DNA of 64,000 nt from JAVVHE01 sp032249695 (lineage in GTDB: Bacteria; Pseudomonadota; Alphaproteobacteria; Sphingomonadales; Sphingomonadaceae): assembly GCA_032249695.1 (NCBI GenBank), contig JAVVHE010000004.1, forward strand, positions 1-64,000, given 5' to 3'. The notes under the pieces were generated by a model, which worked only from the letters and a program-made list of their open reading frames with translations, had not been told where the DNA came from and ran no database searches. Position numbers and translations under genes: made by a program. Below, piece by piece: positions 44,119-52,331 of the stretch. Numbering within the stretch: the stretch's first letter is position 1; each line of letters starts with the position of its first letter.

Positions 44119-44547
44119 ATGAAACCGATCTACACCGAATCCGCCATCGCCGAGGGCGGGCGCGAGGGGCGCGTCCACTCGTCGGACGGCTTCATCGACC
44201 TGACGCTCAGCCAGCCCAAGGCCGCGGGCGGATCGGGCGCGGGTACCAACCCCGAAGCGCTGTTCGCAGCCGGTTACAGTGCGTGCTTCCATTCGGCCAT
44301 GATGTTGGTCGGGCGAATGCAGAAGAAGGACGTCGGCGGATCGAGCGTCGAAGGCCACGTGACGATTGGCCAGAAGGACAGCGGCCAGGGCTTCGAGCTT
44401 GCGGTCAAGCACATTGTCCGCCTGCCCAATCTGGACCAGGCCGAGGCGGTGGCGCTGGTTGACGCCGCGCACGAGATCTGCCCCTATTCGAACGCCACGC
44501 GCGGCAACATCCCCGTCGACTTCGAAGTGCACGGGAAGGGGGAGTGA
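44119..44547 (+). CDS. ohr: organic hydroperoxide resistance protein (Ohr, OsmC superfamily)
   Basis: A 142-residue thiol peroxidase that reduces fatty-acid and organic hydroperoxides. The two redox Cys are in GYSACFHSAMM and EICPYSNATRGN, the diagnostic Ohr pair. The N-terminus YTESAIAEGGREGRV and VHSSDG also match the Ohr subfamily. AGGAGAAAG is a good ribosome-binding site upstream. No OhrR-type regulator is in the neighbourhood. Confidence 0.94.
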   Translation: MKPIYTESAIAEGGREGRVHSSDGFIDLTLSQPKAAGGSGAGTNPEALFAAGYSACFHSAMMLVGRMQKKDVGGSSVEGHVTIGQKDSGQGFELAVKHIVRLPNLDQAEAVALVDAAHEICPYSNATRGNIPVDFEVHGKGE

Positions 44548-44771
44548 GCAGCCACGCCGCGGCCTGAAAGCCGTCAGAACTGGACCACGCTGCCGGCCCT
44601 GCTCGGTCCGCGATCAACGGAAGGGCGCGATGACGCGCGGCCGATGGCGTCCGACGACAAGTCGTTGGACGCGTCCGGCATCGACCAACGCCATTGGCCG
44701 AGGATCGGTTGGCAGCCGCCCGGCGAGGCCGCTAGCCGCCCTGCTGCAACAACAGAGCGGAGACTTGCCCC

Positions 44772-45529
44772 ATGCGGTTCATGTTCATCGGCGCGGCGAT
44801 TGCCGCCGCGGCGGCCACGCCCGCGCTCGCCGACACGCGCGACTTCAACGTGCGCGGCTTCGATCGCGTGGCAGCCGCCGGGCCGTATGACGTGACGATC
44901 GTGTCCGGCCGCGACTTCGCGGTGCGCGCTCAAGGCGACCGCGAGCAGCTTGAGAAGCTTGAAGTCTATGTCGACGGCGGCGAACTGAAGATCCGCACCG
45001 AGCGCGGGCTCAGCTGGAGCTGGGGAAGCAGCCGCCGCCATGTGCGCGTGACGGTCGCCGCGCCCGAGGTGCACGGCGTGGCGGTCGCGGGATCGGGCGA
45101 TGTGCGGCTCGATCGCGGCCGCGGGCAGCGGTTCGAGGCGTCGGTTGCCGGATCGGGCAACCTGACGGTCGCCGAGGTGCGGGCCGACGAGGTCGAGGCG
45201 CGGGTCGCCGGATCGGGCGACGTGGACCTGGGCGGCATCGGGGCGCGCGACGTCGACATCCGGGTGGCGGGCAGCGGCAAGATGCGCGCGCATGGCCGCG
45301 CCGAGCGCGTGGAGATCAAGGTCGCCGGATCGGGCGATGTCGATGTGGGCGGCCTGCAATCGCGCGCGCTGTCGGCGGCGATCACCGGATCGGGCAACGT
45401 CCGCGCGAACGCGCGCGAGGTGGCCGATGTCGCGGTGACCGGATCGGGCGATGCCGTGATCGTCGGCGGTGCGCGCTGCTCGGTCGCAAGCGCGGCAGCG
45501 GGACGGTGCGCTGCGGGGTCGGAGCGTAA
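44772..45529 (+). pseudogene. secreted GIN-domain (DUF2807) protein, frameshifted near its C-terminus
   Basis: A signal peptide (FIGAAIAAAAATPALA) is followed by RDFNVRGFDRVAAAGPYDV and a right-handed beta-helix-like body with repeated VAGSGDV/VTGSGDA units. These are the GIN/DUF2807 auto-adhesive head-like pattern. Relatives end in a Cys-containing strand followed by a GSGTVRCG-like tail. That ending (KRGSGTVRCGVGA, then TAA at 45527-45529) is present but in another frame after about 45485; one missing base explains it. Without repair, the frame runs on through unrelated sequence to 46415. Restored length is about 252 residues. Its exact role in the envelope is unknown. Confidence 0.75.
45088..45460 (+). 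repeat. coding repeats of GSGDV/GSGNV units
   Basis: Seven imperfect units coding for [AT]GSG[DNK][VLMA], at roughly 45088, 45148, 45208, 45268, 45325, 45385 and 45439 and spaced about 54-60 bases apart. They are the turns of the beta-helix of the GIN-domain protein. The DNA GGATCGGGC recurs in most copies and could promote slippage or recombination. Confidence 0.7.
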
Positions 45530-45567
45530 GGATCGGCCGCAGGCGGCCTGGCAGCCCGCCGTCGCCC

Positions 45568-45735
45568 GCGCTCGCCGCCGAAGCGCTCGCCGCGCATTGC
45601 GATCCGCGGCCCGCGCGCTACAAGCAGCCCGCCAAGTACCGGATCGTCGTGGGGCTGCCGCGCACGGCCGTGAACGGGGTCGACCAGCCCGCGCTCAGAG
45701 CGCTGGCGCGCCAGGGAGGAATGACTGCCGCTTGA
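45568..45735 (+). pseudogene. 3' remnant of an AMP-dependent acyl-CoA ligase
   Basis: About 55 codons ending with TGA at 45733-45735. The pattern ALAAHCDPRPARYKQPAKYR, then VVGLPRTAVNG, then QPALRALAR matches the very end of adenylate-forming acyl-CoA ligases (HC...LA.YK.P..Y..V..LPRTA.GK..RPALR). The catalytic GK motif is altered (NG-V). Nothing else of the roughly 500-residue enzyme is present. The fragment begins about 40 bases after the GIN-domain stop, so a deletion has probably fused the two genes. Confidence 0.6.
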
Positions 45736-45835
45736 TCAGGCCCGCGCGGTCGCCGCGCTGCTCGCCACCCGCCCCGGTTCGGGCAGCCTCGATGAGCGGC
45801 GGCAGTGGTATGAGGACCAGGGCGCGGCGCTGCCA

Positions 45836-46618
45836 GTGCCGCCCGGCGTGCGGTTCGAGCGCGCCGAGATCCACCCGCACCTCTCTGGCCAATGGGCGCT
45901 GCCGGCCGGGGCGGCGCGCAGCAGTGCGATCCTGTGGCTGCATGGCGGCGCGTTTCTGGTCGGATCATCGAACAGCTACCGCGCATTCGCGGCGCATCTG
46001 GCAGTGGCTGCGGGCGTGGCGGTGTTCGTGCCCGATTACCGGCTGCTTCCCGAACATCCCTTCCCCGCCGCGACGATCGACACGCAGCACGCGCTGGAGT
46101 GGCTGGAGCGGCAGGGCATCGCGCCGCACGCGATCGGCATCGGCGGCGACAGCGCGGGTGCCAATCTCGCCGCGGGCGCGGTGCAGGCGCGGCTGGAGGC
46201 CGGCCATGCTCCGCCGGGGGCATGCTGGCTGCTCTCGGGCTGGCTCGATCTCACCCACTCGGGCGGCTCGATTGCCACGCGTTCGGCGGCGGACCCGTTC
46301 ATCTCGGCGGCGGGCATGCCGGTGGGCGCGCAAGCCTATCTGCGCGACGCCGACCCGAAGGACCCCCGCGCCTCGCCGCTGTTCGGCCCGATGCACGGCT
46401 TCCCGCCGACGCTGATCCAGGTGGGCGAGGACGAGGTGCTGTTCGACGACAGCTGGCGCATGGCGCTGGCGCTGAAGCAGGCGGGACGCGAGGTGATCTT
46501 CCAGGAATGGGCGGGAATGATGCACGTCTTCCCCTTTTTCCTCTCGCACCTCGACGAAGCCCACGCAGCAATCGCGCAGGCAGGCATCGTCTTCCGGCGG
46601 CGGCTGCTCGGCGAGTAG
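45836..46618 (+). CDS. alpha/beta hydrolase of the hormone-sensitive-lipase type
   Basis: An esterase/acetylhydrolase. The oxyanion-hole motif is LHGGAF, the nucleophile elbow GGDSAGAN, the acid Asp probably in VGEDEVLFDD, and the His in MMHVFPFF. From ATG 45836 it has 260 residues. The same frame carries plausible N-terminal sequence (ALLATRPGSGSLDERRQWYE) back to about 45731, so the true start may be the ATG at 45721, with one surplus base near 45730. Its position right after an acyl-CoA ligase remnant suggests the two once formed an operon. Substrate unknown. Confidence 0.82.
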   Translation: MPPGVRFERAEIHPHLSGQWALPAGAARSSAILWLHGGAFLVGSSNSYRAFAAHLAVAAGVAVFVPDYRLLPEHPFPAATIDTQHALEWLERQGIAPHAIGIGGDSAGANLAAGAVQARLEAGHAPPGACWLLSGWLDLTHSGGSIATRSAADPFISAAGMPVGAQAYLRDADPKDPRASPLFGPMHGFPPTLIQVGEDEVLFDDSWRMALALKQAGREVIFQEWAGMMHVFPFFLSHLDEAHAAIAQAGIVFRRRLLGE

Positions 46619-46722
46619 CGCTCCGGAACCGTCCCCCCACGGCCTGACTGGCAGTCATACCCGGCGCGACAGGCCGAAGCTGGCGATTGGCCCGGCCGCT
46701 CCGCCGCCCTATGTTCGCTGCC

Positions 46723-47043
46723 ATGCTAAGAACCGTCTCGCTGCCGCAGGATCACGACATCCCCCCACCCGAGGTGCTCGAGGTTTTCGAGCCGCTCGTC
46801 GGCTGCCAGGGCGCGGGCGGAGCGATCGGTCACCCGCTCGTTTATCTCCGCATCGGCGACAGCGGCTTTGCCGATTGCGGTTATTGCGATCGCCGCTTCG
46901 TGCTGAGGGGCGGCGCGGCCGACGTCACCGATCGCGACAAGGCGACCGTCCCCGGCCAGGACGATGACGACACCGCGCACCGCGCGCACGAGACGGCCCC
47001 GCCCGCCCCGGGCATCCTCCTCCATCTGACGGAAGCGCACTGA
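46723..47043 (+). CDS. CHCC zinc-finger domain protein with extended tail
   Basis: About 106 residues. The core GHPLVYLRIGDSGFADCGYCDRRFVL is the CHCC zinc-finger pattern (H...C..C) of short bacterial proteins related to complex I subunit NDUFS6. Typical members end soon after FVL; this one goes on about 45 residues with an acidic, His-containing tail that lacks similarity. The tail may be real or due to a lost stop. Its TGA overlaps the tldD start (TGATG at 47041-47045). Starts at 46687 and 46711 are also in frame. Confidence 0.6.
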   Translation: MLRTVSLPQDHDIPPPEVLEVFEPLVGCQGAGGAIGHPLVYLRIGDSGFADCGYCDRRFVLRGGAADVTDRDKATVPGQDDDDTAHRAHETAPPAPGILLHLTEAH

Positions 47044-48464
47044 TGAACCCGGCGAGCATGTTCTACGACGGCACCGATCTCGATCCGGCGCGCATTGGCG
47101 GCATCGTCGGCGACGCGCTCATCGGCTGCGACGACGGCGAGCTGTACCTGCAGCACAGCGTCAGCGAGGCGTTCACCTTCGACGACGGGCGGCTGAAAAA
47201 CGCTTCGTTCGACACGGCGCAGGGCTTCGGCCTGCGCGGCGTGTCGGGCGAGACGACGGGTTTCGCGCATTCAAACGAGCTGAGCGAAGCCGCCATCCGC
47301 CGCGCGGCGGAGACGGTGCAGATCGTGCGGCAGGGCCGGGGTGGCACGATGGCGCTGGCGCCCGCGCGCACCAACCGCCAGCTCTATCGCGGCGACGATC
47401 CGCTTTCGGTCATCCCCTTCGCCGAAAAGCTGGCGCTGCTGGAACGCATCGACGCCGCGGCGCGCGCGCGCGACCCGCGGGTCGCGCAGGTGACGGTCAG
47501 CCTCACCGGCAGCTGGAGCGCGGTGGAGATCGTCCGCCCCGACGGCTTCGTCGCGCGCGACCTGCGCCCGCTGGTGCGGCTGAACGTGCAGATCGTCGCC
47601 AGGAACGGCGAGCGGCGCGAGACCGGCTATCACGGGCTTGGCGGCCGTTACGATTATCAGCGGCTGTTCGACGAGGCCGTCTGGCAGCGCGCCATCGGCA
47701 TCGCCTTGGACCAGGCGCTGGTCAATCTGGAGAGCGTCGCTGCGCCTGCGGGCGAGATGACCGTCGTGCTTGGTCCCGGCTGGCCGGGCGTGCTGCTGCA
47801 CGAGGCGGTCGGCCACGGACTGGAAGGCGACTTCAACCGCAAGGGCACGTCGGCGTTCGCAGGCCGCATCGGCGACCGGGTGGCCGCGCCGGGCGTGACG
47901 GTGGTCGACGACGGCTCGATCGAGGAGCGGCGCGGGTCACTGACGATCGACGACGAGGGCACGCCAACGCGCCGCACCGTGCTGATCGAGGACGGCATTT
48001 TGAAGGGTTACATGCAGGACCGGCTCAACGCCCGCCTGATGGGTGTCGACCCGACCGGCAACGGCCGCCGCGAAAGCTTTGCGCATGCGCCGATGCCGCG
48101 CATGACCAACACCTTCGCGCTGGCGGGCAGCGAAGACCCGCGCTCGATCCTCGAGAGCGTGAAGGACGGGATTTACATGAAGTCGTTCGGCGGCGGGCAG
48201 GTCGACATCACCAGCGGCAAGTTCGTCTTCAGCTGCACCGAAGGCTACCGCATCGAGAACGGCCGCCTGGGCCAGCCGCTGAAGGGCGCAACGCTGATCG
48301 GCAACGGCCCCGACGTGCTGACCCGCGTGCGAGCCATCGGCAACGACCTTGAGCTGGACGAGGGAGTCGGCGTCTGCGGCAAGGGCGGCCAGGGAGTGCC
48401 CGCAGGCGTCGGCCAGCCGACCCTGCTGATCGAGGGGCTGACTGTGGGCGGGACGGCGGCCTAG
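47043..48464 (+). CDS. tldD: metalloprotease TldD
   Basis: A 473-residue subunit of the TldD/TldE protease, which degrades or matures small peptides (microcin B17, CcdA in E. coli). The zinc-binding HEAVGHGLEGD motif (HExxxH type) is at about residues 256-266. The N-terminal part (DDGRLKNASFDTAQGFGLRG) and C-terminal CGKGGQGVPAGVGQPT match the family. The partner TldE/PmbA is not in this window. It is coupled to the zinc-finger gene by TGATG. Confidence 0.94.
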   Translation: MNPASMFYDGTDLDPARIGGIVGDALIGCDDGELYLQHSVSEAFTFDDGRLKNASFDTAQGFGLRGVSGETTGFAHSNELSEAAIRRAAETVQIVRQGRGGTMALAPARTNRQLYRGDDPLSVIPFAEKLALLERIDAAARARDPRVAQVTVSLTGSWSAVEIVRPDGFVARDLRPLVRLNVQIVARNGERRETGYHGLGGRYDYQRLFDEAVWQRAIGIALDQALVNLESVAAPAGEMTVVLGPGWPGVLLHEAVGHGLEGDFNRKGTSAFAGRIGDRVAAPGVTVVDDGSIEERRGSLTIDDEGTPTRRTVLIEDGILKGYMQDRLNARLMGVDPTGNGRRESFAHAPMPRMTNTFALAGSEDPRSILESVKDGIYMKSFGGGQVDITSGKFVFSCTEGYRIENGRLGQPLKGATLIGNGPDVLTRVRAIGNDLELDEGVGVCGKGGQGVPAGVGQPTLLIEGLTVGGTAA

Positions 48465-48760
48465 GCTGTCGCCACGATCGCCGCCCGCCCGTCCGTCCGC
48501 CGTCCTGGCGGAGAGGCGGCGTCGCGGCGGTCGAACCTGTCTTGGGCGCCGTCCGGCTGCGCACCGCGACGCCCCCAGATCGGCGGACATGTTTCGTGCA
48601 TCGGCACCGATCCGGAGACGCAGAGATCCGCCAGCGCAACCGGCCCCGTTCGCCTTTTCTGCGCGGTCCGCCATCGGCCACCCCTGTTATTCCCGCCCCG
48701 CCACCCCATATATGTCCGGCTGAACGTCGCCTGCGACGGATATCGGGCCGCTTCAGGCTC
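48465..48760. other. intergenic region upstream of the cold-shock gene
   Basis: No supported gene is seen on either strand. The region should contain the promoter and upstream part of the long leader of the cold-shock gene. No clear -35/-10 was picked out. Confidence 0.4.
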
Positions 48761-48844
48761 CCTTTGTCCCTTTCTAGCCTCACGAAGCCGGGATGCGCCG
48801 CCGTTGGCGCATGCCCGTCATGCCATGGGACAAAGGATACCCAT
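48761..48844 (+). promoter_or_regulatory. structured 5' leader that can mask the ribosome-binding site of the cold-shock gene
   Basis: CCTTTGTCCC (48761-48770) is perfectly complementary to GGGACAAAGG (48827-48836), giving a ten-pair stem. The second arm contains the only good ribosome-binding site, AAAGGA (48832-48837), eight bases before the ATG. Inside the loop a second perfect hairpin, ATGCGCC/GGCGCAT (48793-48812), can form. This layout suits a temperature-responsive leader, as known for E. coli cspA, although the sequence itself is different. Confidence 0.6.
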
Positions 48845-49051
48845 ATGATCACCGGAACCGTCAAATTCTTCAATAACGACAAGGGCTATGGCTTCATCGC
48901 GCCGGAAAAGGGCGGCAATGACGCCTTCGTGCACATCAGCGCGGTCGAGCGCGCCGGCATGCGCACGCTCGATAAGGACCAGCGCGTGACCTACGAGCTG
49001 GAGACCGATCACCGCGGCAAGTCCTCGGCGGTCAACCTCCAGGCCGCCTGA
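48845..49051 (+). CDS. cspA: cold-shock protein (CspA family)
   Basis: A 68-residue single OB-fold RNA/ssDNA-binding protein. The RNP1 motif is KGYGFIAP and the RNP2-like motif is DAFVHIS, both with the expected aromatic residues. The N-terminus MITGTVKFFNNDKG is typical. It acts as an RNA chaperone. The leader described just upstream suggests post-transcriptional control. A strong hairpin follows the gene. Confidence 0.95.
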   Translation: MITGTVKFFNNDKGYGFIAPEKGGNDAFVHISAVERAGMRTLDKDQRVTYELETDHRGKSSAVNLQAA

Positions 49052-49066
49052 ACCGCCTCAGCTGAC

Positions 49067-49094
49067 TTGGCGGGGCCCGATCGGGCCCCGCCAA
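49067..49094 (+). terminator. perfect 28-base inverted repeat after cspA
   Basis: TTGGCGGGGCCC-GATC-GGGCCCCGCCAA (two arms of 12 bases around GATC) is a perfect palindrome 16 bases after the cspA stop. It is very stable but followed by a C/T-rich stretch rather than a pure T-tract. It probably ends cspA transcription. Confidence 0.65.
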
Positions 49095-49121
49095 CCTTCC
49101 CGCATCACCGAAGGCCAGCCC

Positions 49122-49322
49122 ATGTCGCCCATCGTCTTCTATCGCGAACAGGCTGCCCAGCAGCAGCTCGCAGCCGATGCAGCTGCGCTTCAGAATGTGC
49201 GCGAGCGCTGCCAGCGCGCTTCCGACGCGTGGACCGCGCTCGCCGAGCGCAGCGAGAAATCGCAGACGTTCCGCGACACAATCGCCACCAGCCGCGCCGC
49301 GACGCTCGCCGAGCAGGCCTGA
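49122..49322 (+). CDS. conserved small alpha-helical protein
   Basis: A 66-residue, Ala/Gln/Arg-rich, probably fully helical protein (MSPIVFYREQAAQQQLAADA...). I recall similar short proteins after cold-shock genes in sphingomonads, but cannot name a family. AAGGCCAG upstream is a weak ribosome-binding site. It has no signal peptide or membrane segment. Function unknown. Confidence 0.6.
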   Translation: MSPIVFYREQAAQQQLAADAAALQNVRERCQRASDAWTALAERSEKSQTFRDTIATSRAATLAEQA

Positions 49323-49333
49323 GGGGGGACGCC

Positions 49334-49981
49334 CTAGCGCGTCTCGATCCAGTCGCCCGCCGCCAGCCCCTCGCGATCGACCGCGCGCTTGACCGCCGGG
49401 CGATCGAGCATCCGCCACGTGTGCTGCTGCCAGTGCGGATAGGCGCTCATGTCCAGCTTTAGCCTGCGCGCCCAGCGCCAGAACACGAACGGGTAGCCGT
49501 CGCCGATGCCGAACGAATCGCCCGCGGCCCACTCGCGACCTGCGAAGCGCTCGTCGATCTCGGCGAAATAGCCCGGCAGGCTGCCAAGCGCCGTCTCGCG
49601 CACCGACGCGAGCGCGGCGTCGCCCGATGCGTAGCGCTCGGAGCGGAACACGTGCGCGAAGGTTACGTGAACCGTGCCCGAGCACCACGCGATGAACGAA
49701 GCCACGCCCGCTGCGTCGAACTCGTCGGCCGGAAGCAGCCCGGCGCCGGGATGGCTGCGGGCGATATAGCCCAGGATCGCCGGGCCTTCGGTCGGCACGC
49801 GCTCTCCCACCCGCAGCGCGGGCACGCGGCCGTGCGGGTTGATGCGCAGATATTCGGCGCTGCGCTGCTCGCCCTTGGCCGGGTCCAGCCGGTGCGGATC
49901 GAAATCGGCCCCGGCCTCCTCCAGCGCGATGTGGCAGGCAAGGCTGCACGCTCCGGGGGCATAGTACAGCGTCTGGCTCAT
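49334..49981 (-). CDS. glutathione S-transferase family protein
   Basis: A 215-residue cytosolic GST. The N-terminal thioredoxin-like domain has YYAPGACSLACHIALEEAG, with the Ser/Cys active-site region typical of bacterial beta-class GSTs. The loop NPHGRVPALRVGE holds the cis-Pro, and EGPAILGYIA the Ser/Glu that bind glutathione. The C-terminal helical domain has the usual FGIGDGYPFVFWRW cap (GD instead of AD). Substrate unknown. Confidence 0.9.
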   Translation of the reverse strand: MSQTLYYAPGACSLACHIALEEAGADFDPHRLDPAKGEQRSAEYLRINPHGRVPALRVGERVPTEGPAILGYIARSHPGAGLLPADEFDAAGVASFIAWCSGTVHVTFAHVFRSERYASGDAALASVRETALGSLPGYFAEIDERFAGREWAAGDSFGIGDGYPFVFWRWARRLKLDMSAYPHWQQHTWRMLDRPAVKRAVDREGLAAGDWIETR

Positions 49982-50101
49982 TGCGGCGGCTCCTTGCTGG
50001 GTCAGCGCAGCGGTTAGGCGCGCGGACTGCGTCCTTCAATCGCGTGCGCCTGCCGCCGACGCGTTGAGACGGCGGCGAATGCCGTGTAAGTCGCGCCGAT
50101 C

Positions 50102-51907
50102 ATGCCCGATGCAGCCAGCCCGCCGGGCGATGCGAGGCCAAAGCGCCTGTCCGAACTCAAGCTGATCTGGGGTTTCCTGAAGCCCTATCGCGCGCAGGTG
50201 GCGATCGCGCTCATCGCGTTGGTTGCAGCCGCGACATTGACGCTCGCGATCCCGCAGGGCTTCAAGCTGATCGTCGACCGCGGCTTCAATGCGCGGACGA
50301 GCGGCAGCATCGCGCCCTATTTCGAAGGGCTGATCGGAGTCGTCGTCGCGCTCGGCCTCGCCTCGGCGACGCGCTTTTATTACGTTTCCTGGCTCGGCGA
50401 GCGGGTGATCGCGGACATCCGCAGCGCAGTCGGCGCGCATCTGGTGACGCTCCACCCCGGCTGGTTCGAGGAGAACCGCCCCAGCGAGATCGCCAGCCGC
50501 GTCACCGCCGACACCGGTATCATCGAACAGCTGGTCGGCACCAGCGTATCGGTTGCGCTGCGGAATGCGGTGCTGGGCATCGGCGGCCTCGGCTACATGG
50601 CGTTCCAGAGCCTGAAGCTCACCGGCCTCGTGCTGCTGGTCATCCCGGTGCTGATCGGCCCCGCGGTGTTTCTCGGCCGCCGCGTGCGCGGGCTGAGCCG
50701 CCAGGCGCAGGACCGCGTCGCCGATATCGGTGCGACGACGACCGAGAGTTTGGGCGCGATCAAGATCGTCCAGTCCTTCACGCAGGAGGCGCGCACCGCG
50801 GCGCGCTTCGGCGAGCTGGCCGAGGCGGCGTTCGCCACCGCGCGGCGGCGCATCCGCATCCGCGCGGCGCTGACCGCCCTCATGACCGCGCTCATCTTCG
50901 GAGCGATCGTGCTGGTGCTGTGGGAGGGCGCGGCGGACGTGATCGCCGGCCGCATGAGCGGCGGCGCGATCACCGCCTTCGTGCTTGCGGCGGGCATCAC
51001 CGCTGGCGCGTTCGGCGCGCTGACCGAGGTCTATGGCGACATCATGCGCGCGATCGGCGCCTCGCAGCGCATCGGCGAGCTGTTGTCGCAGCAGCCCGCG
51101 ATCAGCCCGCCGCGGCGCCCGGTGCCGCTGCCGGTGCCGCCGCGTGGATCGCTGTCGTTCGAAAATGTCGAGTTTCGCTATCCCACCCGGCCGCAGCAAT
51201 CGGCGCTGACCGGCTTCACGCTGCGCGTGACGCCCGGCGAGACGGTGGCGCTGGTGGGGCCAAGCGGGGCGGGCAAGTCGACCGTGTTCCAGCTCGCCCA
51301 GCGCTTCTACGATCCGCTGAGCGGCGAGGTGCGGCTGGACGGCGTGCCGCTGCCGTCGGCCGACCCGGTGGAGCTGCGCCAGCGCATCGGCTTCGTCCCG
51401 CAGGAGCCGGTGGTGTTCGCAGCTTCGGCGATCGAGAATATCCGCTTCGGCCGGCCCGATGCGAGCGAGGCCGATGTGTGGGCCGCGGCCGAGGCGGCGA
51501 ACGCAGCCGAGTTCCTCGCAGCGCTCCCCGATGGCCTCAACACCTATCTGGGCGAGGGCGGCGCGCGCCTGTCGGGCGGCCAGCGCCAGCGCATGGCGAT
51601 CGCGCGCGCCGTGCTGAAGGACGCACCGCTGCTGCTGCTCGATGAGGCGACGTCGGCGCTCGATGCCGAGAGCGAGCGGCTGGTGCAGGACGCGCTCGAG
51701 CGGCTGATGGCGCGGCGCACCACGCTCGTCATCGCGCACCGGCTGGCGACCGTGCGCAATGCCGACCGGATCATCGTGCTCGACGGCGGCCGCATGGTCG
51801 ACGAGGGCACGCACGATGCCCTCGTCGCCAAGGGCGGCCTTTACGCGCGGCTCGCGCGGCTACAGTTCGACGACGCGCGCCTAGCGGAGCTCAATGCGCC
51901 CGCTTAA
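50102..51907 (+). CDS. ABC exporter half-transporter (MsbA/ABCB-like)
   Basis: A 601-residue fusion of a six-helix permease domain and an ATPase domain. The permease part has the coupling-helix elements ERVIADIRSAVGAHL and QSFTQEART. The nucleotide-binding part has VGPSGAGKST (Walker A), the Q-loop in GFVPQEPVVF, LSGGQRQRMAIARA (signature), LLLLDEATSALD (Walker B) and IAHRLATV (H-loop). It works as a homodimer. Relatives export lipids, drugs or peptides; the substrate is not evident here. Confidence 0.92.
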   Translation: MPDAASPPGDARPKRLSELKLIWGFLKPYRAQVAIALIALVAAATLTLAIPQGFKLIVDRGFNARTSGSIAPYFEGLIGVVVALGLASATRFYYVSWLGERVIADIRSAVGAHLVTLHPGWFEENRPSEIASRVTADTGIIEQLVGTSVSVALRNAVLGIGGLGYMAFQSLKLTGLVLLVIPVLIGPAVFLGRRVRGLSRQAQDRVADIGATTTESLGAIKIVQSFTQEARTAARFGELAEAAFATARRRIRIRAALTALMTALIFGAIVLVLWEGAADVIAGRMSGGAITAFVLAAGITAGAFGALTEVYGDIMRAIGASQRIGELLSQQPAISPPRRPVPLPVPPRGSLSFENVEFRYPTRPQQSALTGFTLRVTPGETVALVGPSGAGKSTVFQLAQRFYDPLSGEVRLDGVPLPSADPVELRQRIGFVPQEPVVFAASAIENIRFGRPDASEADVWAAAEAANAAEFLAALPDGLNTYLGEGGARLSGGQRQRMAIARAVLKDAPLLLLDEATSALDAESERLVQDALERLMARRTTLVIAHRLATVRNADRIIVLDGGRMVDEGTHDALVAKGGLYARLARLQFDDARLAELNAPA

Positions 51908-52288
51908 CACAAGATATGCTCCAACCGCGACCGCCACGAGCACGATGAGCAGCAGCCAGGTGACGAGGCTCGACCCCTCGCGCGCGTCGGGCTCGGGCTC
52001 GGCCCAGCCGGGGCGGCGCGGGATCGGAGCGGCGTCGCTCAGCTCGACCGTCTCGCGCAGCGCGACCGGTGCGGGCTCAGCGGCGGGGGGCTCGATCACC
52101 GGCGGCGGCGGACCGACCGGGGCTGCGGGCATCGACGCCGTGGGCGCGGCTTCGACCAGCGCCTCGGCGGTGGCCTGCTGATGCCAGCTCTGGCGGCAGT
52201 TGGCGCAGACGATGTCGCGGCCTTCGGGTGGGATCGCGTCGGCCGGCACGCGGAAGCGCGCGCCGCAATTGGGACAAGTGATTTCCAT
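51881..52288 (-). CDS. MJ0042-type zinc-ribbon membrane protein
   Basis: A 135-residue protein. The N-terminal zinc ribbon is ITCPNCGARFRVPADAI...CANCRQSW with two CxxC pairs. A Pro/Ala-rich linker follows, and one membrane helix near the C-terminus (WLLLIVLVAVAVGAYLVL). The start at 52288 is the family start. Its 3' end overlaps the end of the convergent ABC exporter by 27 bases. It is divergent from the YdcF gene with a gap of only 43 bases. Confidence 0.85.
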   Translation of the reverse strand: MEITCPNCGARFRVPADAIPPEGRDIVCANCRQSWHQQATAEALVEAAPTASMPAAPVGPPPPVIEPPAAEPAPVALRETVELSDAAPIPRRPGWAEPEPDAREGSSLVTWLLLIVLVAVAVGAYLVLSGRIELR

Positions 52289-52331
52289 GCGGGCGGTTTG
52301 AAACCATGTTGCATGGCCGCTGGCAAGCGAC

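Noticed and set aside
45088..45460. Repeat array resembling CRISPR spacing
   Set aside because: The repeats are coding, imperfect, and correspond to beta-helix turns of a GIN-domain protein; no cas genes are present.
50036..51814. 592-codon minus-strand frame opposite the ABC exporter
   Set aside because: Arg/Asp/His-rich composition typical of antisense frames in GC-rich DNA.
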